Made by a program: the position numbers and the translations under genes. DNA of 10,623 nucleotides from assembly GCA_006227875.1 (NCBI GenBank), contig SBFI01000304.1:1-10623 (forward strand), written 5' to 3'. The stretch is from Acidobacteriota bacterium (GTDB taxonomy: Bacteria; Acidobacteriota; Thermoanaerobaculia; Multivoradales; JAHEKO01). The first letter of the stretch is position 1; each line of letters begins with the position of its first letter. This document shows positions 5,924-10,623 of the stretch, piece by piece. The notes under the pieces are model-generated. The model had not been told where the DNA came from. It made no database searches and worked only from the letters and a program-made list of their open reading frames with translations.

Positions 5924-6969
5924 AGATCGCTGCCGTCGGCAAGGCATTCCCGCCCCATTACTATCCTCAGGAGGAGCTGCTGGAGGCCTTTCGCCGTGTC
6001 TGGTCGTCCAAGGTAGCCAACCACAAGCGGCTCGACAGTCTGCATCGGAATGTCCTGGTGGGCGGCCGCCACCTGGCACTGCCGCTGGGGGAGTACGAGA
6101 CCCTGGGTGGCTGGGGCGAGGCCAACGAGGCCTGGATTCGGGTAGGCGTCGAGGTGGGCGAGAGGGCGGTAAGAGACGCGCTGGAGCAGAGCGGGCTGAC
6201 CCCGGCCGACGTGGACAGCCTCATCTTTGTCTCGGTCACCGGTATCGCCACCCCGTCGATCGACGCCCGGTTGATGAACCGGCTCGGTCTGCCAGCCGAT
6301 GTGAAACGGCTGCCGATCTTTGGCCTCGGTTGTGTCGCCGGGGCCGCCGGCATCGCGCGAGCGGCGGACTATGTCAAGGCCTTCCCCGATGAAGTCGTCG
6401 TTCTGTTGTCGGTGGAGCTCTGCTCGTTGACCCTTCAACTGCAGGATCTGTCGATCCCCAATCTCATCTCCTCGGGTCTGTTTGGAGATGGTGCGGCAGC
6501 GGTGGTCGTGGTCGGCGACAGCCGGCCGGCGACGGGACCCCGGGTGGTGGCCACGCGGTCGATCTTCTACCCCGACTCGGAGCGGGTCATGGGTTGGGAC
6601 ATCTCGGAGCGGGGCTTTCAGATCGTTCTGTCGAGCGGGGTGCCACAGGTCGTGCGTGACCACCTGCGCGGGGACATCGAGCAGTTCTTGGCGGATAAAG
6701 GCCTCTCGTTGAAAGACATCGAGTCGTGGGTCACCCACCCGGGTGGACCCAAGGTGCTGGAAGCGATGGAGGAGACGCTGGGGCTCGACAACGGCGCCCT
6801 GGACGTCACCTGGAAGAGCCTGCGGGAGGTGGGAAATCTCTCCTCGACCTCGGTGTTGCTGGTGCTGGCCGAGACCATGGCCAGCCGGCGTCCCGCCCCC
6901 GGGAGCCTGGGAATGCTGCTGGCGATGGGCCCGGGATTCTGCTCGGAGCTGGTGCTGCTGGAGTGGTAG
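5920..6969 (+). CDS. Type III polyketide synthase (alkylresorcinol/alkylpyrone synthase-like)
   Basis: This 349-residue enzyme of the chalcone-synthase superfamily condenses an acyl-CoA starter with malonyl-CoA extenders. The catalytic triad is complete: Cys138 in FGLGCVAGAAG, His273 in VTHPGGPKVL and Asn306 in VGNLSSTSVL. Other family signatures are VTGIATPSIDARLMNRLGL (about 107-124), the FGDGAAAVVV loop (188-197) and the C-terminal GPGF near residue 339. Full-length bacterial homologues are about 350 residues, so it is intact. It heads a set whose next two genes are a membrane methyltransferase and a flavin monooxygenase, the same trio as srsABC of Streptomyces griseus; BpsA/BpsB of Bacillus is the related pair. 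The product is therefore probably a long-chain alkylresorcinol or alkylpyrone, but starter and chain length cannot be told. Its TAG is followed in frame, after four codons, by the next ATG. Confidence 0.93.
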   Translation: MKIAAVGKAFPPHYYPQEELLEAFRRVWSSKVANHKRLDSLHRNVLVGGRHLALPLGEYETLGGWGEANEAWIRVGVEVGERAVRDALEQSGLTPADVDSLIFVSVTGIATPSIDARLMNRLGLPADVKRLPIFGLGCVAGAAGIARAADYVKAFPDEVVVLLSVELCSLTLQLQDLSIPNLISSGLFGDGAAAVVVVGDSRPATGPRVVATRSIFYPDSERVMGWDISERGFQIVLSSGVPQVVRDHLRGDIEQFLADKGLSLKDIESWVTHPGGPKVLEAMEETLGLDNGALDVTWKSLREVGNLSSTSVLLVLAETMASRRPAPGSLGMLLAMGPGFCSELVLLEW

Positions 6970-6981
6970 AGAGCGGCGGCC

Positions 6982-7551
6982 ATGGATATCGACAGTCGGT
7001 GGCTCTACACCTGGTTGGTGGGTCTGGTGGCCGCCGAAAGAGCGGTCGAGCTGCTGATCGCCCGACGCAACAACCGGTGGCTTGCCGCCCGGGGTGGCAT
7101 CGAGCTGGGCAGCGGTCACTACCGGTGGATGGTTCTGCTCCACAGTCTCTTTCTTGTGGCCTGTGTCGCCGAGGTGTGGCTTCTCGAGCGGCCGCTGGTG
7201 CCACCGCTCGCGGCCTCGATGCTTCTGGTGGTGGCTGCCGCGATGGCGCTGCGGTACTGGGTGATCGCAACCCTGGGCCACAGATGGACGACGCGGGTGA
7301 TCTGTCTTCCCGGGGAGCCGCTGGTCGAGACGGGGCCCTATCGCGCTCTCGGCCACCCCAACTATCTGGCCGTGGTGGCCGAGATCGTGGCGCTGCCCCT
7401 GGTGCATACGGCTTGGCTGACGGCGGTCGTCTGTAGTCTGGCCAATGTGGGGGTGCTGAGAGCCAGGATACGTGTGGAAGAGGAGGGGCTTGAAAGATAT
7501 GCCGCCCGCAACTCACCAAACGGTCGGTATCGAGAGGGCCGGGGAAAATGA
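6982..7551 (+). CDS. Isoprenylcysteine carboxyl methyltransferase-like membrane methyltransferase (SrsB/BpsB-like)
   Basis: This 189-residue integral membrane protein has about four to five hydrophobic segments (roughly 10-27, 48-68, 75-95, 124-141 and 143-160). The ICMT-family core is present: LVETGPYRALGHPNYLA (114-130), which binds SAM and positions the substrate, and the downstream acidic RIRVEEEGLERY (162-173). ICMT-like proteins encoded next to type III polyketide synthases, such as SrsB and BpsB, O-methylate the alkylresorcinol or alkylpyrone made by the synthase. That is the likely job here, given the 12-bp gap from the synthase and the ATGA overlap with the oxidoreductase. The start at 6982 gives a natural N-terminus, although its ribosome-binding site is weak. 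Substrate and methylation position are inferred. Confidence 0.87.
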   Translation: MDIDSRWLYTWLVGLVAAERAVELLIARRNNRWLAARGGIELGSGHYRWMVLLHSLFLVACVAEVWLLERPLVPPLAASMLLVVAAAMALRYWVIATLGHRWTTRVICLPGEPLVETGPYRALGHPNYLAVVAEIVALPLVHTAWLTAVVCSLANVGVLRARIRVEEEGLERYAARNSPNGRYREGRGK

Positions 7552-8654
7552 ACCGGTCGAGCGATGTGGTCGTGGTGGGGGGTGGCCCGGCGGGTCTGGC
7601 GACCGCCATCGCGGTGCGGGGCCAGGGCCTCACGGTGCAGGTGTTGGAGCGGCGGTGGCCACCCGTCGACAAGGCCTGTGGCGAGGGTCTCATGCCCGAC
7701 GGCGTCCGTCGTCTGACGGCTCTGGGGGTAAGGCTCGAACCCGAGAGCGCCCGTCCGTTGCGCGGCATTCGCTATCTCGACGAGCAGTCGGTGGCCGAGG
7801 CTCGCTTCCCGGGCGAGCCCGGTCTCGGGATCCGGCGGCCGGTGCTCCATCGAGCACTGGTCGATCGGGCTGCACGGCTGGGTGTCGGGCTGGGCTGGGG
7901 AGTGACGGCCCGGGGGCTGACAAGCGCGGGAGTGGAGACCGACAACGGACCGTACGCCGCCCGCTGGGTGGTGGGCGCCGACGGTCTGAATTCTCGCGTG
8001 CGACGATGGGCGGGGCTGGGGGAGAAGAGAGGCCGCGTCGAGCGCTTTGGAGTGCGGCGACACTTCGCGGTGGCGCCCTGGACCGATCTTGTAGAGGTCT
8101 ACTGGGCGTCGGGCCGTGAGGCCTATGTGACCCCGGTCTCTCGCCGGGAGGTGGGTGTGGCCCTGCTGTGGAGCGGGGAGAAGGCGGGCTTCGACCGTCA
8201 GCTGGAGAGCTTTCCACGGCTCGAGGCGCGGCTTGCGGGCGCCACCGCGACCAGCAAGGATCGGGGCAGCGGACCGCTGGCCCAAAGCGCGAGCACGGTC
8301 TGCCGTGGGCGGGTGGCACTGGTGGGTGATGCGGCGGGCTATCTCGACGCCATCACCGGCGAGGGTCTGTCGCTGGCCTTCCATCAAGCGACGTTGTTGG
8401 CATCGGCGATCCGACGCGAAGATCTGGGCAGCTACGCCAGGCAGTGGCGCCGGTCGAGCGCTCTGCCCTTTGGCCTGATCCGTGCCCTGCTGTTTGCCGA
8501 GCGGCGCCCCCGGCTCCGCCGCCGGCTGATCCGCACTCTGGCCGCAGAGCCGGGGCTTTTTGCACGGCTTCTTGCCATCCACACCCGGGAGCGGCCGCTG
8601 CGGTCCTTAGGGGTCGACAACACGAGCCGCTTGGTGTGGGGCCTGCTGAGGTAG
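7548..8654 (+). CDS. FAD-dependent oxidoreductase / aromatic hydroxylase (group A flavoprotein, SrsC-like role)
   Basis: This 368-residue flavoprotein is of the PHBH/geranylgeranyl-reductase type. Its dinucleotide-binding motif is VVVVGGGPAGLA (7-18). CGEGLMPDG (44-52) resembles the FAD-contact loop of the reductase/halogenase branch, GADGLNSRVR (143-152) is the DG motif, and GDAAGYLDAITGEG (260-273) binds the FAD ribityl/phosphate part. The arginine-rich C-terminal region (about 300-355) is not diagnostic. It overlaps the methyltransferase gene by four bases. By analogy with SrsC it probably hydroxylates the polyketide ring, giving hydroquinone- or quinone-type lipids, but a reductase acting on the alkyl chain cannot be excluded. 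It ends in TAG; the frame then stays open into the radical SAM gene. Confidence 0.88.
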   Translation: MNRSSDVVVVGGGPAGLATAIAVRGQGLTVQVLERRWPPVDKACGEGLMPDGVRRLTALGVRLEPESARPLRGIRYLDEQSVAEARFPGEPGLGIRRPVLHRALVDRAARLGVGLGWGVTARGLTSAGVETDNGPYAARWVVGADGLNSRVRRWAGLGEKRGRVERFGVRRHFAVAPWTDLVEVYWASGREAYVTPVSRREVGVALLWSGEKAGFDRQLESFPRLEARLAGATATSKDRGSGPLAQSASTVCRGRVALVGDAAGYLDAITGEGLSLAFHQATLLASAIRREDLGSYARQWRRSSALPFGLIRALLFAERRPRLRRRLIRTLAAEPGLFARLLAIHTRERPLRSLGVDNTSRLVWGLLR

Positions 8655-8675
8655 ACTTTTTTCCAGCCAAGAGTG

Positions 8676-10235
8676 ATGGCCAAGATGCCCTTCAGCTGGC
8701 GCGACTTTCGCGCCGACGAGAGACCCCTGGACAAGTCCAATGGTCATGCCCAGTTCTCGCTGGCGCTGGCCTATGCCAACAGCTATCACATCGGCATGTC
8801 GAGCCTCGGCTTCCAAAGGGTCTACGCGCTGGTCAACGGTACACCCGACTGGTCTTGTGAGCGCTTCTTCACCGACGGCGGCGGCAGCCCCCGCTCGGTG
8901 GAGACCGGCCGGCCGCTGAGTGCCTTTGGCGCGGTGGCCTTCTCGGTCTCGTTCGAGGAGGACTATGTCAACCTGCTGCAGCTTCTCGGCCGGGCGGGGA
9001 TACCACTCAGGCGCCGCGATCGGCGGGCGGACGAGCCGCTCATCCTTCTCGGTGGGTCCTGCGCGGCCATCAACCCCCTGACCCTGGCCGAGTTTGTGGA
9101 CATCTTCGCCCTCGGTGCGGCGGAGAATCTGCTTCCCGGCCTGCTCGCGGCCCTGGCCGAGGAGAGCTCGCGCGAGGCGGTGATCGAGCGCTTGGCCGCC
9201 AGCCCGGGGTACTTTGTTCCGGCGCATCATCGGCCCGCGGAGACCGGCGTTGTCGACAAGCTCAGAAAGCAGGATCTGACGGCCGAGCAGATGCAGCTGC
9301 CCGGTCACCTGCCCACCACGGCCATCGTCACCCCTCGAACCGAGTTCTCGAACAAGTTTCTGGTGGAGATGTCGCGTGGCTGCCCGGAGAAATGCCGTTA
9401 CTGCTGGGCCACCTTTGGTATGGGTAGATTCCGCTGGCACCCGACCGAGTTCATCCTCGACTCTCTCGAGCGGGCACGAGCCGTAACCGACCAGGTGGGC
9501 TTTGTGGCAACGGCGGTGGGTGATCATCCCGAGATCGAGCGCATCCTCCAGGAGGCCAACCGGCAGGGCTTTCGCAGCGCCGTCTCGTCGATCCGGATCC
9601 CGGCGGTGACCGAGGGTGTGCTCGCGGCACTCCACGACTCGGGCGACCGCTCCATCACCCTGGCGCCGGAGACCGGTAGCGACGAGCTGCGCATAAAGCT
9701 CAACAAGCCGATCTCCAACGCGCTGCTGTTCGACAAGGTGCGGATGATCTTCCAGCAGGGCTTCACCCAGCTGAAGCTCTACTTCATCATCGGGCTTCCC
9801 GAGGAGACGATGGAGGATGTGGAGGCGATTCTCGAGGTGGCGACGAGCTGCCGGGAGATCATGCTGGAAGAGCTCACACCCCACGGCGTCATCGGACAGA
9901 TCGACCTGGGGACAAACATTCTCGTCCCCAAGCCCTACACCGGTTGGCAGCGCGAAGCGATGGCGGACCCGAAGACGCTGCGCCGGAAGATCACCGTGCT
10001 CAGAAAGGGTGCCGCCCGTCTGCCCAACGTCTCAGTCGGCGCCATGTCTGTGCGCCAGGCGATCTGGCAGACCTACATCACAAAGGCGGGCGCGGAGGCG
10101 GCGGGGATACTGGAGCAAGCGGCCGCGGGAGAAGAGCTTTCGGTCCTGCTGCGTCGGCATGCCGACCAGATAGAGCCCCTGGTCTTCGAGCGCACTCAAG
10201 GGCACCTGCCCTGGCAATTCCTGCGGGCGGGATGA
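8676..10235 (+). CDS. Radical SAM protein with N-terminal B12-binding-like domain
   Basis: This is a protein of about 519 residues. The N-terminal 200 residues resemble the Rossmann-like B12-binding region of B12-type radical SAM proteins (SYHIGMSSLGFQ, CERFF, VAFSVSFEEDYVN, LLGGSCAAINP), but no DxHxxG cobalamin ligand motif is present, so cobalamin binding is doubtful. The cluster motif CPEKCRYC (cysteines near 236, 240 and 243) binds the 4Fe-4S cluster. SITLAPETGSDELR (about 326-339) and KLYFIIGLPEE (about 367-377) are typical barrel strands of this group. The N-terminal half resembles the uncharacterised family also found fused in larger radical SAM proteins. GTG 8673, ATG 8676 and ATG 8685 are all possible starts and no ribosome-binding site decides. 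It follows the oxidoreductase by about 20 bp on the same strand, suggesting one operon. Function is unknown. Confidence 0.87.
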   Translation: MAKMPFSWRDFRADERPLDKSNGHAQFSLALAYANSYHIGMSSLGFQRVYALVNGTPDWSCERFFTDGGGSPRSVETGRPLSAFGAVAFSVSFEEDYVNLLQLLGRAGIPLRRRDRRADEPLILLGGSCAAINPLTLAEFVDIFALGAAENLLPGLLAALAEESSREAVIERLAASPGYFVPAHHRPAETGVVDKLRKQDLTAEQMQLPGHLPTTAIVTPRTEFSNKFLVEMSRGCPEKCRYCWATFGMGRFRWHPTEFILDSLERARAVTDQVGFVATAVGDHPEIERILQEANRQGFRSAVSSIRIPAVTEGVLAALHDSGDRSITLAPETGSDELRIKLNKPISNALLFDKVRMIFQQGFTQLKLYFIIGLPEETMEDVEAILEVATSCREIMLEELTPHGVIGQIDLGTNILVPKPYTGWQREAMADPKTLRRKITVLRKGAARLPNVSVGAMSVRQAIWQTYITKAGAEAAGILEQAAAGEELSVLLRRHADQIEPLVFERTQGHLPWQFLRAG

Positions 10236-10254
10236 GCCCCCGCCCGCCCGGGGC

Positions 10255-10274
10255 GTGGGGGCTTGGCCCCCCAC
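10255..10274. terminator. GC-rich hairpin after the radical SAM gene
   Basis: Twenty bases after the radical SAM stop, GTGGGGGC and GCCCCCCAC pair around a TTG loop, with one bulged C, to form a very stable hairpin. No T-run follows, so if it terminates transcription it is not a classical intrinsic terminator. High-GC bacteria often use such bare hairpins. Confidence 0.5.
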
Positions 10275-10284
10275 ACTCCCTCCC

Positions 10285-10363
10285 GGGCGTGAGGGCTTGG
10301 GGTCCCACCCGCCCCCTAGCCGTGGATGGGACGGGGCGCCTCAAGCCCCCAAGCCCTCAGGCC
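10285..10363. repeat. Long compound inverted repeat, likely bidirectional terminator between convergent genes
   Basis: TGAGGGCTTGGGG (10290-10302) and CCCCAAGCCCTCA (10347-10359) are perfect 13-bp reverse complements. Inside the loop GTCCCA (10302-10307) can pair with TGGGAC (10327-10332), and CCGCCCC with GGGGCG. Outside, GGC at 10286-10288 can pair with GCC at 10361-10363. The right arm contains the stop codon of the minus-strand DUF6116-like gene. Position between two converging genes favours a shared terminator or mRNA 3'-end stabiliser. The GGGCTTGG motif recurs in the neighbouring hairpin. Confidence 0.6.
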
Positions 10364-10623
10364 TCTTCTTGGTTGGGCGGGGTAACGTCTTTGGTCGGTG
10401 GTTTTTCCAGGGGGGCTGCCGGCGGCCGGGGGGTGGCTTTCATCGAGCCCAACAGCAACGTGGCCAGACCGAGCAGGATCTCGTCCACAAAAGGGATGAG
10501 GTCGGGGATCACCAGGTCGAGCAGAAAGAGCGCGGCGGTGAAGGCGAAGAGCTGGGGAAACTTCAAGCGGCCGGCAATTCGATCGACAAGTTGAACGAGA
10601 ATACTCTTGGACTGGGTGGACAT
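10357..10623 (-). CDS. Small membrane protein, DUF6116-like
   Basis: This is an 88-residue protein starting at the last three bases of the window. An amphipathic N-terminus (about 1-20) leads into two hydrophobic segments (about 23-42 and 46-61) joined by IPDLIPFVDE. A proline- and charge-rich tail (62-88) follows. The core pattern LKFPQLFxxTAALFLLDLVIPDLIPFVDE then LLLGLATLLL-type residues matches small DUF6116 proteins as I remember them, usually 60-90 residues and of unknown function. The upstream ribosome-binding site and neighbours on this strand lie outside the window, and the ATG could have an upstream alternative. Codon use looks normal. Probably inner-membrane; no enzymatic residues are evident. 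Confidence 0.72.
   Translation of the reverse strand: MSTQSKSILVQLVDRIAGRLKFPQLFAFTAALFLLDLVIPDLIPFVDEILLGLATLLLGSMKATPRPPAAPLEKPPTKDVTPPNQEEA

Noticed and set aside
5616..5942. N-terminal extension of arsM, as the frame stays open to 5942
   Set aside because: The extension is arginine- and proline-rich with no domain character. The ATG at 5615 has a strong ribosome-binding site and gives the expected N-terminus.

Overview
The window is dense, GC-rich bacterial DNA with Shine-Dalgarno-type starts, ATGA overlaps and very little non-coding sequence. No rRNA, tRNA, CRISPR array, insertion sequence or phage gene is visible. The gene set (type III polyketide synthase, arsenic-type methyltransferase, metallopeptidase, radical SAM protein) suits a high-GC environmental Gram-negative such as an Acidobacteriota or myxobacterial/deltaproteobacterial lineage. 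That assignment is inference from style and gene content, not from a marker gene.

Region 1 (1-3589, plus strand) is a tight run of five genes: the C-terminal part of an M20 metallopeptidase cut by the window edge, a CYTH-fold triphosphatase/cyclase-like protein, a sugar-1-phosphate nucleotidyltransferase with a left-handed beta-helix tail, a HAD phosphatase and a two-CBS-domain protein. Nucleotidyltransferase, phosphatase and CBS protein are joined by a zero-base junction and an ATGA overlap, so they are probably co-translated. A role in activating or recycling a sugar phosphate is plausible.

Region 2 (3600-5615, minus strand) is an arsenic-flavoured pair. An ArsM-like SAM methyltransferase has the four cysteines expected of arsenite methyltransferases, an extra C-terminal domain and a CCxxxxCC tail. 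It is followed at once by a broken chimeric gene: a signal peptide and N-terminus of a PstS-like phosphate-binding protein, carrying an in-frame TAG, joined to the C-terminal two thirds of a metallophosphoesterase. It looks like the scar of an internal deletion that removed most of pstS and the front of the phosphatase gene.

Region 3 (5920-10235, plus strand), divergent from arsM across about 300 bp, is an srsABC-like phenolic-lipid/alkylpyrone operon: type III polyketide synthase, isoprenylcysteine-methyltransferase-like membrane methyltransferase and FAD monooxygenase. A radical SAM protein lies 18 bp further on in the same direction and may act in the same pathway. Region 4 (10236-10623) holds a strong compound inverted repeat between convergent genes and a small DUF6116-like membrane protein on the minus strand.

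The most unusual pattern concerns stop codons. All four genes that end in TAG are followed by a neighbour in the same reading frame with no other stop codon, except one second TAG in the pstS signal peptide. All four same-strand junctions that end in TGA are out of frame. This may be chance, but it makes amber read-through or reassignment worth a quick check.
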